Source: Flavobacterium daejeonense DSM 17708 (lineage in GTDB: Bacteria; Bacteroidota; Bacteroidia; Flavobacteriales; Flavobacteriaceae). Taken from it: DNA of 64,000 nucleotides. Both the position numbers and the translations under genes were made by a program. This document shows positions 1 through 9,282 of the stretch, piece by piece. The stretch is from positions 124,001 to 188,000 of the forward strand of contig NZ_AUDK01000002.1 in the NCBI RefSeq assembly GCF_000425425.1. The letters are read 5' to 3'. How positions within the stretch are numbered: the first letter of the stretch is position 1; each line of letters begins with the position of its first letter. The notes under the pieces were generated by a model that worked only from the letters and a program-made list of their open reading frames with translations, ran no database searches and was not told the DNA's origin.

Positions 1-596
1 TGTCTGTAGATCCACACTGGTTCTCTACCTTGTTTGGATGGTATGTATTTGCCAGTTTCTTTGTAAGTGGTATTACAACAATTGCTATGGTTACTGTTTA
101 TTTAAAATCTAAAGGTTATTTAGAGTATGTAAATACTAGTCATATCCATGATTTAGCTAAATTCATGTTTGGTATCAGTATCTTCTGGACTTATTTATGG
201 TTTTCTCAGTTCATGTTAATTTGGTATGCTGATATTCCTGAAGAGATTACTTATTTCGTAACCAGAATTAATGATTACAATTTACCATTTTTTGGTGCTG
301 TTGTTATGAACTTTGTGTTCCCGTTATTAATTCTTGTTAATACTGATTTCAAAAGAATTACTTGGGTTATCGTAATGGCTGGTATTGTTATTTTAGCAGG
401 TCACTATATTGATTTCTTTAATATGATTATGCCAGGTACAGTTGGAGACCAATGGTTTATTGGTATTCCTGAAATCTCATCAGTTCTTTTCTTCCTTGGA
501 TTATTTATTTTTACTGTATTTACAGCATTAACTAAAGCTCCATTATTAGCAAAAAGAAATCCTTATATCGAAGAAAGTAAACATTTTCATTATTAA
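1..596 (+). CDS. actF: Alternative complex III subunit ActF, C-terminal part (5' end outside window)
   Basis: The reading frame is open from the first base, reading SVDPHWFSTLFGWYVF, so the gene starts upstream of the window and the TTG at 30 is internal. About 198 residues remain, with five or so hydrophobic segments, as in the NrfD/PsrC-like quinol-binding subunits of alternative complex III (quinol:cytochrome c oxidoreductase). ActF sits in the inner membrane and helps pass quinol electrons to cytochrome c or directly to the oxidase. coxB follows after 19 bases and coxA after that, which is the usual act-cox operon order in Bacteroidota. The family call rests on the NrfD-like sequence plus this context; ActC is the related alternative but would not normally precede coxB. 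Confidence 0.85.
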   Translation, partial: SVDPHWFSTLFGWYVFASFFVSGITTIAMVTVYLKSKGYLEYVNTSHIHDLAKFMFGISIFWTYLWFSQFMLIWYADIPEEITYFVTRINDYNLPFFGAVVMNFVFPLLILVNTDFKRITWVIVMAGIVILAGHYIDFFNMIMPGTVGDQWFIGIPEISSVLFFLGLFIFTVFTALTKAPLLAKRNPYIEESKHFHY

Positions 597-615
597 TTTT
601 TAAAGAGATAAACAG

Positions 616-1770
616 ATGACAAGTTTGTTGGTAATTATAGTTTTAGTTTTATTAGCTATTGCTTTATGGCAATTGACTAAAATTTTCGACCTGACTCAAG
701 TTGGTGCTTCTTCGGATAATTCGCAAGTAGCTAATGATAAAGATAATAATCTTCAAGGTTATTTGATGTTTGGGTTTTTAGCATTCCTTTATGTATTTAC
801 AATTTACGGTTTGCTTAAATGGGGTAACTTACCTCTTCATACTCCAGCTTCTGCTCATGGAGGTCAGGTAGATAATTTGATGAATATTACCTGGGTTTTG
901 ATCTTCATTGTTCAGGCCGTAACACAAGTATTATTATACTGGTTTGCTTTTAAATACAAAGGAAAGAAAGATCAAAAAGCTTTATATTTTGCTGATAATA
1001 ATAAATTAGAAGCAATTTGGAGTATCATTCCAGCGGTTGTTTTAGCCGGATTAATCCTTTACGGATTATATGCCTGGACAAACATTATGTTTATTGATGA
1101 GGATGAAGATACTGTAGTGGTAGAAGTTTATGCTCAACAATTTAAATGGACTGCCAGAATTGCTGGTGAAGATAATGTTTTAGGTAAAGCTAACGTAAGA
1201 TATATTGAAGGAGTAAATACTTTAGGTGTTGATTTATCAGATCCAAATGCTCAGGATGATATTGTAGTTACTGAATTGCATATCCCAAAAGGAAAGAAAA
1301 TCCACTTTAAATTCCGTTCTCAGGACGTTTTACACTCTGCTTATATGCCTCACTTCAGAGCGCAAATGAACTGTGTTCCGGGTATGGTTACTGAATTTGC
1401 TTTTACACCAATTTATACAACTTCTGAGTACAGAGAGTTACCAGAAATGGTTGAAAAAGTGGCTCACATCAATGAGTTGAGAGCTAAAAGAAGTACAGAA
1501 TTAATTGCAAAAGGAGAATCGGGATTAGATCCTTATACTTTTGACTATTTATTGCTTTGTAATAAAATTTGTGGAGCTTCTCACTACAACATGCAAATGA
1601 AAATTGTTGTAGATACTCCGGAAGATTACAAAAAATGGTTAGCACAACAAACTACTCTAGTTAATGAAGTAAAAGCTTCATTAGAGCAACCAGCGGAGGG
1701 TGAATCAGCAGCTCCGGCTGAGGCTAAAGAGAATGATACTGTAGCGGCTGCTACAGTTGCTATGAAATAA
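616..1770 (+). CDS. coxB: Cytochrome c oxidase subunit II
   Basis: Inner-membrane subunit II of an aa3-type oxidase, which takes electrons through the periplasmic CuA centre. The 384-residue protein has an N-terminal hydrophobic segment (about 1-22), another at 50-70, then the two classical helices at about 92-118 and 133-157, followed by a cupredoxin domain. CuA ligands are visible: H240 in DVLHS, and C315, C319, H323 and M326 in CNKICGASHYNM. The usual motif is CxExC; here the glutamate position is lysine. There is no C-terminal cytochrome c domain, so this is not a caa3 subunit. The tail after about 350 is Ala/Glu-rich and probably disordered. It lies between actF and coxA and is presumably cotranscribed with both. 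Confidence 0.95.
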   Translation: MTSLLVIIVLVLLAIALWQLTKIFDLTQVGASSDNSQVANDKDNNLQGYLMFGFLAFLYVFTIYGLLKWGNLPLHTPASAHGGQVDNLMNITWVLIFIVQAVTQVLLYWFAFKYKGKKDQKALYFADNNKLEAIWSIIPAVVLAGLILYGLYAWTNIMFIDEDEDTVVVEVYAQQFKWTARIAGEDNVLGKANVRYIEGVNTLGVDLSDPNAQDDIVVTELHIPKGKKIHFKFRSQDVLHSAYMPHFRAQMNCVPGMVTEFAFTPIYTTSEYRELPEMVEKVAHINELRAKRSTELIAKGESGLDPYTFDYLLLCNKICGASHYNMQMKIVVDTPEDYKKWLAQQTTLVNEVKASLEQPAEGESAAPAEAKENDTVAAATVAMK

Positions 1771-1797
1771 TTATTAAGAATATTTAAAGTATAATAT

Positions 1798-3594
1798 ATG
1801 TCAGCAGAAGGTCACGATCACGCTCACGATCACGAACACGAACACCACCATAAAGAGACATTCATTACTAAATACATCTTTAGTATTGATCATAAAATGA
1901 TTGCTAAGCAATACCTTATTACAGGTATTATTATGGGGATTATTGGTATTGTCATGTCTTTGCTTTTCAGAATGCAATTAGCATGGCCTGAAGAATCTTT
2001 TAAAATTTTCAATATTTTATTAGGTGATAAATTTGCACCAGATGGTGTAATGGCTAATGATGTTTATCTTGCATTAGTAACAATACACGGTACTATCATG
2101 GTATTTTTTGTATTGACAGCCGGATTGAGTGGTACTTTTAGTAACTTACTTATTCCACTTCAAATTGGTGCACGTGATATGGCATCAGGATTTATGAATA
2201 TGATTTCTTACTGGTTGTTCTTCTTATCAGCTGTTGTAATGATTATTTCATTATTCGTTGAATCAGGACCGGCTTCAGCAGGTTGGACAATTTATCCTCC
2301 TTTAAGTGCTTTACCACAGGCTATTCCTGGTTCTGGAACTGGTATGACACTTTGGTTAGTATCTATGGCTATATTTATTGCTTCTTCTTTAATGGGATCT
2401 TTAAATTACATTGTTACAGTTATTAACTTAAGAACTAAAGGGATGTCTATGACCAGACTTCCACTTACAATTTGGACGTTTTTTGTAACTGCAATTATCG
2501 GGGTTTTATCTTTCCCTGTATTATTATCTGCAGCATTATTATTAATCTTCGATAGAAGTTTTGGTACTTCATTCTTCTTGTCTGATATTTATATCGCTGG
2601 AGAAGTTTTACATTACCAAGGTGGTTCTCCTGTATTATTCGAACACTTGTTCTGGTTCTTAGGGCACCCTGAAGTATATATCGTAATCTTGCCTGCAATG
2701 GGACTTGTGTCTGAAATTATGGCAACAAACTCTCGTAAACCAATCTTTGGTTACAGAGCGATGATTATGTCAGTTCTTGCAATTGCTTTCCTTTCTACAA
2801 TTGTATGGGGTCACCACATGTTTATTTCGGGTATGAATCCTTTCTTAGGATCTGTATTTACATTTACCACTTTATTGATTGCAATTCCGTCTGCTGTAAA
2901 AGCGTTCAACTGGATTACAACTTTATGGAAAGGTAACTTACAAATGAACCCAGCTATGTTATTCTCTATCGGAATGGTTTCAACATTCATCACCGGAGGT
3001 TTAACAGGGATTATTTTAGGAGATAGTACATTAGATATTAACGTTCACGATACTTACTTTGTAATTGCACACTTCCACTTAGTAATGGGTATATCTGCTC
3101 TTTATGGAATGTTTGCAGGAATCTACCACTGGTTCCCTAAAATGTACGGAAGAATGTTAAACAAGAACTTAGGTTATGTTCACTTCTGGGTAACGGCTGT
3201 TTGTGCTTATGGAGTTTTCTTCCCAATGCACTTCATTGGATTAGCAGGTTTACCAAGACGTTATTATACTAATACGAACTTCCCATTATTTGATGATTTA
3301 CAAAATGTGAATGTTTTAATTACAACATTTGCTTTAGTAGGAGGTGCTTTCCAATTAGTATTCTTATATAACTTCTTTAGTAGTATTTTCTACGGTAAGA
3401 AAGCGGAACAAAACCCATGGAGATCTACTACATTAGAGTGGACTACACCGGTAGAACATATTCATGGTAACTGGCCAGGTGAAATTCCAGAAGTTCACCG
3501 TTGGGCTTATGATTACAGTAACCCGGAGCACGAAGAAGATTTCGTTCCTCAAACGGTTCCAATGAAACCAGGTGAATCAGTTTTACACCACTAA
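1798..3594 (+). CDS. coxA: Cytochrome c oxidase subunit I (heme-copper oxidase, A-type)
   Basis: Catalytic subunit that reduces O2 to water and pumps protons. The 598-residue protein has twelve or more membrane helices. Ligands are visible: H97 in IHGTIM and H427 for low-spin heme, H425 for high-spin heme in IAHFHL, and CuB ligands H290 (GHPEVY, with the crosslinking Y294) and H339-H340 (WGHHMF). The lysine of the K channel is in PSAVKAFNW. GHPEVY places it in the A1 group. The N-terminus is unusual: residues 6-19 are mostly His, Asp and Glu (HDHAHDHEHEHHH). The gene follows coxB by 27 bases and ends just before a strong terminator, so it closes the operon. Confidence 0.97.
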   Translation: MSAEGHDHAHDHEHEHHHKETFITKYIFSIDHKMIAKQYLITGIIMGIIGIVMSLLFRMQLAWPEESFKIFNILLGDKFAPDGVMANDVYLALVTIHGTIMVFFVLTAGLSGTFSNLLIPLQIGARDMASGFMNMISYWLFFLSAVVMIISLFVESGPASAGWTIYPPLSALPQAIPGSGTGMTLWLVSMAIFIASSLMGSLNYIVTVINLRTKGMSMTRLPLTIWTFFVTAIIGVLSFPVLLSAALLLIFDRSFGTSFFLSDIYIAGEVLHYQGGSPVLFEHLFWFLGHPEVYIVILPAMGLVSEIMATNSRKPIFGYRAMIMSVLAIAFLSTIVWGHHMFISGMNPFLGSVFTFTTLLIAIPSAVKAFNWITTLWKGNLQMNPAMLFSIGMVSTFITGGLTGIILGDSTLDINVHDTYFVIAHFHLVMGISALYGMFAGIYHWFPKMYGRMLNKNLGYVHFWVTAVCAYGVFFPMHFIGLAGLPRRYYTNTNFPLFDDLQNVNVLITTFALVGGAFQLVFLYNFFSSIFYGKKAEQNPWRSTTLEWTTPVEHIHGNWPGEIPEVHRWAYDYSNPEHEEDFVPQTVPMKPGESVLHH

Positions 3595-3601
3595 TATATT
3601 T

Positions 3602-3631
3602 AAAACCTCTGCTTCGGCAGAGGTTTTTTTT
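3602..3631 (+). terminator. Rho-independent terminator after coxA
   Basis: An 11-bp perfect stem (AAAACCTCTGC pairing with GCAGAGGTTTT) closes a TTCG tetraloop and runs into a T tract. It ends the act-cox operon. Confidence 0.93.
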
Positions 3632-3681
3632 ATGCCTTATTTTGTTGTATGTATTATTTAGCAATCACAATCCGTTTTCTT

Positions 3682-3689
3682 TATCTTTG
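3682..3689 (+). promoter_or_regulatory. Bacteroidota -7 box TATCTTTG upstream of ruvB
   Basis: Exact match to TAnnTTTG, ending only four bases before the ruvB ATG. No clear TTTG -33 box is present at the expected place (TTTA at 3657-3660 is the nearest). The predicted start of transcription falls at or next to the start codon. Confidence 0.6.
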
Positions 3690-3693
3690 CTAA

Positions 3694-4716
3694 ATGAATG
3701 AAAACTTAGACCCAACAACAAGAGGATATAATCCTGAAGAACTTGATCTGGATAAAAGATTGAGACCGCTTAGTTTTGATGACTTTGCTGGGCAGGATCA
3801 GGTTTTAGAAAATTTAAAGGTTTTTGTGGCTGCTGCCAATCAGCGAAAGGAAGCACTTGATCATGCTTTGTTTCATGGACCACCTGGATTAGGTAAGACG
3901 ACTTTGGCTAATATTTTAGCGAATGAGTTGGAAGTTGGTATCAAAATTACTTCAGGTCCGGTTTTAGATAAACCTGGCGATTTGGCTGGTTTATTGACCA
4001 ATTTGGATGAACGTGATGTTTTGTTTATTGATGAAATCCATCGTTTGAGTCCAATTGTTGAAGAATATTTATATTCGGCAATGGAAGATTTTAAGATTGA
4101 TATTATGATAGAATCGGGTCCTAATGCCAGAACGGTTCAAATCAATCTGAATCCATTTACCTTAATTGGTGCTACCACCCGTTCCGGACTTTTAACAGCA
4201 CCGATGCGAGCTCGTTTTGGTATTTCTTCAAGACTACAATATTATACGGTCGAGTTATTAACTACTATTATTCAAAGAAGTGCTTCTATTTTAAAAATGC
4301 CAATTACTATGGAAGCCGCTATAGAAATTGCCGGAAGAAGCCGTGGAACACCAAGGATAGCAAATGCCTTGCTGAGAAGAGTTCGTGATTTTGCACAAAT
4401 AAAAGGGAATGGTACTATTGATGTTGAAATTTCTAAATATGCCTTAAAAGCATTAAATGTCGATGTACATGGTTTGGACGAAATGGACAACAAAATTCTG
4501 AATACTATTATTGATAAGTTTAAAGGAGGTCCGGTTGGACTTACTACTTTGGCAACAGCCGTTTCAGAAAGCAGTGAAACCATTGAGGAAGTTTACGAAC
4601 CCTTTTTAATTCAGGAAGGTTTTATTATGCGTACACCACGTGGCCGTGAAGTTACGGAGAAAGCCTATAAACATTTGGGAAAAGTCAGAGCTAATATTCA
4701 GGGGGGACTTTTCTAA
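3694..4716 (+). CDS. ruvB: Holliday junction branch migration ATPase RuvB
   Basis: AAA+ motor that drives Holliday junction branch migration together with RuvA, also encoded in this window at 8677. The 340 residues match the family length. Walker A is GPPGLGKTT at about 62-70, Walker B is [11 protein letters not shown] at about 109-119, sensor 1 is in LIGATTRSG, and the C-terminal winged helix includes the typical TPRGR. The start [20 protein letters not shown] is the usual flavobacterial N-terminus, so the ATG at 3694 is firm even though the promoter box lies directly before it. It is a single gene between the coxA terminator and a repeat-rich spacer. Confidence 0.98.
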   Translation: MNENLDPTTRGYNPEELDLDKRLRPLSFDDFAGQDQVLENLKVFVAAANQRKEALDHALFHGPPGLGKTTLANILANELEVGIKITSGPVLDKPGDLAGLLTNLDERDVLFIDEIHRLSPIVEEYLYSAMEDFKIDIMIESGPNARTVQINLNPFTLIGATTRSGLLTAPMRARFGISSRLQYYTVELLTTIIQRSASILKMPITMEAAIEIAGRSRGTPRIANALLRRVRDFAQIKGNGTIDVEISKYALKALNVDVHGLDEMDNKILNTIIDKFKGGPVGLTTLATAVSESSETIEEVYEPFLIQEGFIMRTPRGREVTEKAYKHLGKVRANIQGGLF

Positions 4717-4736
4717 TTTTGTAAACAAGTTAAAAG

Positions 4737-4789
4737 TTATGAGTATGGTATGAAACTCATAACCCATAACCCATAACTCATAACCCATA
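4737..4789 (+). repeat. Short tandem and inverted repeats (CATAAC units) between ruvB and queG
   Basis: The spacer contains a run of CATAACC/CATAACT units at about 4757-4789. Just upstream, GTTATGAGT at 4737-4745 is the reverse complement of the ACTCATAAC at about 4754-4762, so the region can also fold. The repeat runs right into the expected start of queG. Similar CATAAC-type spacers are, as far as I recall, common in Flavobacterium; no mobility genes are nearby. Confidence 0.7.
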
Positions 4790-4846
4790 GACTTAAAAGC
4801 TAAATACACGCAGTTTATCAAATCCGAAGCCAAACGCCTCGGATTT

Positions 4847-5710
4847 TTGTCTTGTGGTATTTCGAAAGCGGGTTTTTTAGAGGAGGAAGCTCCCCGATTA
4901 GAGAATTGGCTGAAAAATAATCGAAATGGTCAAATGGCTTATATGGAAAATCATTTTGATAAAAGACTTAATCCGACCTTGCTTGTGGATGATGCCAAAA
5001 GTGTCGTTTCGCTTCTGTTAAATTATTATCCAGAAAAAGAACAAAATCCTGATTCTTATAAAATTTCCAAATATGCTTATGGAAAAGATTATCATTTTGT
5101 AATCAAGGACAAATTAAAAGAATTATTGTTTTCTATTCAGGAGAATATCGGCGAGGTTTCCGGAAGAGTTTTTGTTGATTCGGCTCCGGTTATGGATAAA
5201 GCCTGGGCAGCTAAGAGCGGTTTGGGATGGATTGGAAAAAACAGTAATCTGTTAACTCAAAAAATAGGTTCTTTTTATTTTATAGCAGAACTCATTATTG
5301 ATTTGGATTTAGAATATGATCATGCTGTTACAAATCACTGTGGCAGTTGTACGGCTTGTATTGATGCCTGTCCAACGCAGGCAATTGTGGCGCCTTATGT
5401 AGTTGACGGAAGTAAATGTATTTCGTATTTTACTATCGAATTAAAAGAAAACATTCCTCATGAGATGAAGGGACAATTTGATGATTGGGCCTTTGGTTGT
5501 GATGCCTGTCAGGATGTTTGTCCCTGGAATCGATTTTCTAAAAGTCATAAAGAGCCTTTGTTTAACCCAAATCCTGAAATACTCTCTATGTCAAAAAAAG
5601 ATTGGGAAGAAATGACCGAAGAAACTTTTAGGGTTGTGTTTAAGGATTCGGCGGTTAAAAGAACGAAATTTCAGGGCTTACAGCGGAATATCAGTTTTTT
5701 AAAAAAATAA
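4847..5710 (+). CDS. queG: Epoxyqueuosine reductase QueG (start uncertain)
   Basis: Cobalamin-dependent iron-sulfur enzyme that reduces epoxyqueuosine to queuosine in tRNA. Two 4Fe-4S motifs are visible, [15 protein letters not shown] and [12 protein letters not shown], each CxxCxxxCP. The coordinates use the TTG at 4847 because it is the first standard start codon in frame. However, the frame stays open upstream to 4784 and encodes [19 protein letters not shown], which aligns with the N-terminal helix of known QueG proteins. The natural start would therefore be near 4787, where the codon is ATA, directly at the end of the CATAAC repeat. Either ATA is used, the start was lost, or a shortened protein is made from 4847. 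Confidence 0.93.
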   Translation: MSCGISKAGFLEEEAPRLENWLKNNRNGQMAYMENHFDKRLNPTLLVDDAKSVVSLLLNYYPEKEQNPDSYKISKYAYGKDYHFVIKDKLKELLFSIQENIGEVSGRVFVDSAPVMDKAWAAKSGLGWIGKNSNLLTQKIGSFYFIAELIIDLDLEYDHAVTNHCGSCTACIDACPTQAIVAPYVVDGSKCISYFTIELKENIPHEMKGQFDDWAFGCDACQDVCPWNRFSKSHKEPLFNPNPEILSMSKKDWEEMTEETFRVVFKDSAVKRTKFQGLQRNISFLKK

Positions 5711-5724
5711 AAATTTAAATTATG

Positions 5725-5759
5725 AATCATCTTAAAGTTGTTTTTGATGATTTTTTTTT
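5725..5759 (+). terminator. Terminator after queG
   Basis: AATCATC at 5725-5731 pairs with GATGATT at 5746-5752 and is followed by a run of T. The stem is short and AT-rich but the T tract is long. Confidence 0.65.
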
Positions 5760-5788
5760 ATATTTATATCTCTTAAAAAAATCTCGAT

Positions 5789-6223
5789 ATGACTGTAAAT
5801 CAAATATTAAGTACGAAAGGGAACGATGTATATTCAGTTGTTTCTACTATTAGCGTTTATGATGCTATAAAAGTAATGGGTGAGAAAAATGTTGGTGCTA
5901 TTTTGGTCATCGAAGACGGCCAACTGAAAGGGATTTTGTCTGAGAGGGATTATGCCCGAAAAATTGTTCTTAAAGATAAGGCGTCTAAAACTACTTTGGT
6001 TCAGGAAATAATGATTAGTAATGTTATTACGGTTAATCCAACGGATGATATTGATAATTGTATGGAATTGATGATTTCGAGAAGGATTCGTCATTTACCG
6101 GTTGTGGAAAATGATAAGGTTGTTGGACTTATTTCGATTGGAGATGTTGTAAAATGTATTATAGAAAAACAGAAGGAAACCATTCAGTTGTTAGATTCTT
6201 ATATCAATGGAACACAGTCCTGA
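5789..6223 (+). CDS. CBS-domain pair protein
   Basis: A 144-residue soluble protein made almost entirely of two CBS motifs, at about 5-60 and 70-130, with the typical VGAILVIEDGQLKGILSERDYARK and HLPVVENDKVVGLISIGDVVK stretches (each read in parts). Such pairs (Bateman modules) bind adenine nucleotides and often sense energy state. No catalytic domain is attached and the neighbours do not name a partner, so the role is unknown. It stands alone between two terminators. Confidence 0.88.
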   Translation: MTVNQILSTKGNDVYSVVSTISVYDAIKVMGEKNVGAILVIEDGQLKGILSERDYARKIVLKDKASKTTLVQEIMISNVITVNPTDDIDNCMELMISRRIRHLPVVENDKVVGLISIGDVVKCIIEKQKETIQLLDSYINGTQS

Positions 6224-6250
6224 TTTTTTTGTAAAGTTATTGAATAGAAG

Positions 6251-6277
6251 AAGCCGCTAATTTTAGTGGCTTTTTTT
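6251..6277 (+). terminator. Terminator after the CBS protein
   Basis: AAGCCGCTA at 6251-6259 pairs with TAGTGGCTT at 6264-6272 (one G-T pair) and a T run follows. Confidence 0.85.
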
Positions 6278-6319
6278 ATGAACTTATTTGTAGATTATTT
6301 TAAAAGAATTATGAAAATG

Positions 6320-6336
6320 TTAACTTTTTAAGTTAA
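6320..6336. promoter_or_regulatory. Perfect inverted repeat TTAACTT-TTT-AAGTTAA overlapping the -33 region of maeB
   Basis: A 7-bp perfect palindromic pair with a 3-base spacer lies just upstream of the -7 box of maeB, covering the place where the -33 element should be. It could be an operator. AT-rich palindromes also arise by chance, so this is a candidate only. Confidence 0.4.
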
Positions 6337-6342
6337 GACTTC

Positions 6343-6350
6343 TATCTTTG
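6343..6350 (+). promoter_or_regulatory. -7 box TATCTTTG of maeB
   Basis: Exact TAnnTTTG match, 22 bases before the maeB ATG. The -33 TTTG is missing; that position is occupied by the TTAACTT palindrome. Confidence 0.6.
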
Positions 6351-6372
6351 TATATAAGATAAAACTGCTATT

Positions 6373-8664
6373 ATGAATAAAGAAAGCAAAAGGAGAGAAG
6401 CGTTATTATATCATGCGAAACCTACTCCGGGGAAAATTCAGGTTGTTCCAACAAAAAGATATGCTACCCAAAGGGATTTGTCTTTAGCCTATTCGCCGGG
6501 TGTAGCCGAACCTTGTTTAGAAATAGAAAAAGACGTAGAAAACGTTTATAAATATACGGCCAAAGGAAATTTGGTGGCTGTAATTAGTAATGGTACAGCT
6601 GTTTTAGGTTTGGGAGATATAGGTCCCGAAGCCGGAAAACCTGTTATGGAAGGGAAAGGTTTATTGTTTAAAATTTTTGCTGACATTGACGTTTTTGATA
6701 TAGAAGTGGATACCAAAAATGTTGAAGAATTTATTCAAACAGTAAAAAATATAGCGCCAACTTTTGGAGGAATTAATCTGGAAGATATCAAAGCGCCGGA
6801 ATCTTTTGAAATAGAAAGACGATTGGTTGAAGAATTGAATATTCCTGTGATGCATGATGATCAGCATGGAACGGCAATTATTTCGGCAGCCGGATTGATT
6901 AATGCATTAGAAATAGCCGGAAAAAAACCGGAAGAAGTAAAAATGGTGATTTCCGGTGCCGGATCGGCGGCTTTGGCCTGTGCTGATTTGTATATTGCTG
7001 TTGGTGTGAAACGCGAAAATATTTTGATGTTTAACAGTAAAGGTTTGTTAACTAAAAACAATCCGTCACTTACGGAAATGCAATTGAAATTTGCGGTAGA
7101 AGGCGATGCAGTTTCTTTAGCAGAAGCGATGAAAGGATCGGATGTTTTTATCGGACTTTCTTCAGGAAATATTCTGTTGCCTGAAATGTTGTTGTCGATG
7201 AACAAAAATCCGATAGTTTTTGCAATGGCTAATCCTAATCCTGAAATTGATTACAACTTAGCCGTAGAAACCCGAAAAGATGTGATTATGGCCACCGGTC
7301 GTTCGGATTTTCCAAATCAAATTAATAACGTTTTAGGTTTTCCATATATTTTTAGAGGAGCGTTGGATGTGCGTGCAACTAAAATTAACGAAGAAATGAA
7401 AATGGCAGCGGTTCGTGCTTTGGCAGCTTTAGCAAAAGAGTCGGTTCCGGAACAGGTAAATGTAGCTTATGGAGCCACTAAATTAGGGTTTGGTCGCGAA
7501 TATATTATTCCGAAACCTTTTGATCCGCGTTTGATTAATACTGTTTCTCCTGCTGTTGCAAAAGCAGCCATTGAATCAGGGATTGCTAAAAACCCAATTG
7601 CCGATTGGGATAAATATGAAGAAGAACTTTTAGAACGTTTAGGGAATGATAATAAAATGGTTCGATTGATTAGCAATCGGGCTAAAATGGATCCGAAACG
7701 AATTGTTTTTTCGGAAGCTGATCATTTGGATGTGCTAAAAGCAGCACAAATTGTTTACGAAGAAGGAATTGGTTTTCCAATTTTATTAGGAAGTCGTGAC
7801 ATTATAAAAGAATTAATGAAGGAATTAGGTTTTGATGCCGAAGTTGAAATCATTGACCCAAAATCCAAAAGCGAGATAGAAAGAAGAAACCGGTATGCTA
7901 CAACTTATTGGCAATCCAGAAAGCGCCGGGGAATTTCGTTGTTAGACGCTCAAAGATTAATGCGTGAACGGAATTATTTTGCCGCGATGATGGTTAATAC
8001 CGGCGAGGCCGACGGTTTAGTTACCGGTTATTCCAGAAGTTATTCGACGGTGGTAAAACCGATGTTGCAATTGATTGATAAAGCACAGGGAGCTTCTTTA
8101 GTTGCCACTTCCAATATGATGATGACCAGCCGGGGGCCAATGTTTTTGTCCGATACAGCGATTAACATTAATCCGTCTTCGGAGGAATTGGTTAAAATTG
8201 CGGTAATGACGGCCAAAACCGCCCGTATGTTTGGCCTTGAACCGGTAATTGCAATGGTTTCCTATTCTAATTTTGGTTCGTCAACTCATGAAAATGCCTC
8301 AAAAATTAGAGATGCCGTAGCTTATTTGCATGAAAATCATCCTGATTTGATTGTTGATGGCGATATTCAGGCCGACTTTGCTTTGAATCCTGAAATGTTA
8401 ACCGAGAAATTTCCATTTTCTAAATTAGCCGGAAAAAAGGTAAATACCTTAATTTTTCCCAATCTGGATTCGGCAAACATTACTTATAAATTGATGAAAG
8501 AATTATACAAAACCGGTTCCATAGGTCCTATTATGATGGGAATGGGAAAACCGGTCCATATTTTTCAATTAGGTGCAAGTGTGGAAGAAATGGTAAATAT
8601 GGCTGCTATTACCGTTATAGATGCACAGGAAAAAGAAAACAGAGAAAAAAAGTTAAATAAATAG
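6373..8664 (+). CDS. maeB: NADP-dependent malic enzyme with C-terminal phosphotransacetylase-like domain
   Basis: Converts malate to pyruvate and CO2 with reduction of NADP, in the cytoplasm. The 763-residue length and two-part structure match MaeB. The malic enzyme part (about 1-425) shows [37 protein letters not shown] and the nucleotide loop [13 protein letters not shown]. The phosphotransacetylase-like part (about 430-760) shows [16 protein letters not shown] and [11 protein letters not shown]; in MaeB this part is thought to be regulatory, responding to acetyl-CoA. ruvA follows after 12 bases and sprA after that, an order I recognise from other flavobacteria, so the three may share a transcript. 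Confidence 0.96.
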   Translation: MNKESKRREALLYHAKPTPGKIQVVPTKRYATQRDLSLAYSPGVAEPCLEIEKDVENVYKYTAKGNLVAVISNGTAVLGLGDIGPEAGKPVMEGKGLLFKIFADIDVFDIEVDTKNVEEFIQTVKNIAPTFGGINLEDIKAPESFEIERRLVEELNIPVMHDDQHGTAIISAAGLINALEIAGKKPEEVKMVISGAGSAALACADLYIAVGVKRENILMFNSKGLLTKNNPSLTEMQLKFAVEGDAVSLAEAMKGSDVFIGLSSGNILLPEMLLSMNKNPIVFAMANPNPEIDYNLAVETRKDVIMATGRSDFPNQINNVLGFPYIFRGALDVRATKINEEMKMAAVRALAALAKESVPEQVNVAYGATKLGFGREYIIPKPFDPRLINTVSPAVAKAAIESGIAKNPIADWDKYEEELLERLGNDNKMVRLISNRAKMDPKRIVFSEADHLDVLKAAQIVYEEGIGFPILLGSRDIIKELMKELGFDAEVEIIDPKSKSEIERRNRYATTYWQSRKRRGISLLDAQRLMRERNYFAAMMVNTGEADGLVTGYSRSYSTVVKPMLQLIDKAQGASLVATSNMMMTSRGPMFLSDTAININPSSEELVKIAVMTAKTARMFGLEPVIAMVSYSNFGSSTHENASKIRDAVAYLHENHPDLIVDGDIQADFALNPEMLTEKFPFSKLAGKKVNTLIFPNLDSANITYKLMKELYKTGSIGPIMMGMGKPVHIFQLGASVEEMVNMAAITVIDAQEKENREKKLNK

Positions 8665-8676
8665 TTAGATAAATAG

Positions 8677-9258
8677 ATGATTGCGCATTTACAGGGGAAG
8701 TTAGTTGAAAAAACACCAACACAGCTCGTTATTGATTGTGGAGGTGTGGGCTATGAAGTTCATATTTCACTGCATACTTATTCATTACTTCCTAATTCAG
8801 ATTTTGTTAAGGTGTTTACTTATCTTCAGATAAAAGAAGATGCACATACTATTTTTGGTTTTGTGGAAAAATCCGAAAGGGAAATATTTAAAATGTTATT
8901 GTCAGTTTCAGGTATTGGAGCCGGAATTGCCAGAACCATGTTGTCGTCATTAGAACCTAAGCAAATTATTAACGCTATTGCTTCGGCTGATGTAAGTACA
9001 ATCCAGTCAATAAAAGGAATTGGAGGAAAAACAGCGCAGCGCGTAATTTTGGATTTGAAAGAAAAAGTATTGAAATTGTACGATTTAGACGAAGTTTCCA
9101 TTGCTCAAAACAATACAAACCGTGATGAAGCGTTATCTGCATTAGAAGTTTTAGGTTTTGTAAGAAAGGCTTCTGAAAAAGTGATTGATAAAATTGTGAA
9201 AGAGAATCCGGATGCCTCCGTAGAATCGATTATTAAACAAGCCTTAAAAAGCTTATAA
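8677..9258 (+). CDS. ruvA: Holliday junction DNA helicase subunit RuvA
   Basis: Tetrameric protein that binds Holliday junctions and loads RuvB. The 193 residues match the family: an OB-fold N-terminus beginning MIAHLQGKLVEKTPTQLVID, two helix-hairpin-helix motifs (LLSVSGIGAGIARTML and IQSIKGIGGKTAQRVIL), and a C-terminal RuvB-contacting domain after a short linker at about 135-145. It sits between maeB and sprA with gaps of 12 and 24 bases. ruvB is 4 kb away and not in the same unit. Confidence 0.97.
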   Translation: MIAHLQGKLVEKTPTQLVIDCGGVGYEVHISLHTYSLLPNSDFVKVFTYLQIKEDAHTIFGFVEKSEREIFKMLLSVSGIGAGIARTMLSSLEPKQIINAIASADVSTIQSIKGIGGKTAQRVILDLKEKVLKLYDLDEVSIAQNNTNRDEALSALEVLGFVRKASEKVIDKIVKENPDASVESIIKQALKSL

Positions 9259-9282
9259 AAGCACCGCAAAAAAAAACATTGT

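Noticed and set aside
4272..4583. Long open frames antisense to ruvB and other genes (for example also 42193-42684 and 56867-57496)
   Set aside because: They lie wholly inside well-supported genes on the other strand, with no family-like sequence or promoter of their own.
4737..4789. CATAAC repeats as a CRISPR array
   Set aside because: Units are six to eight bases with no spacers and no cas genes are near.
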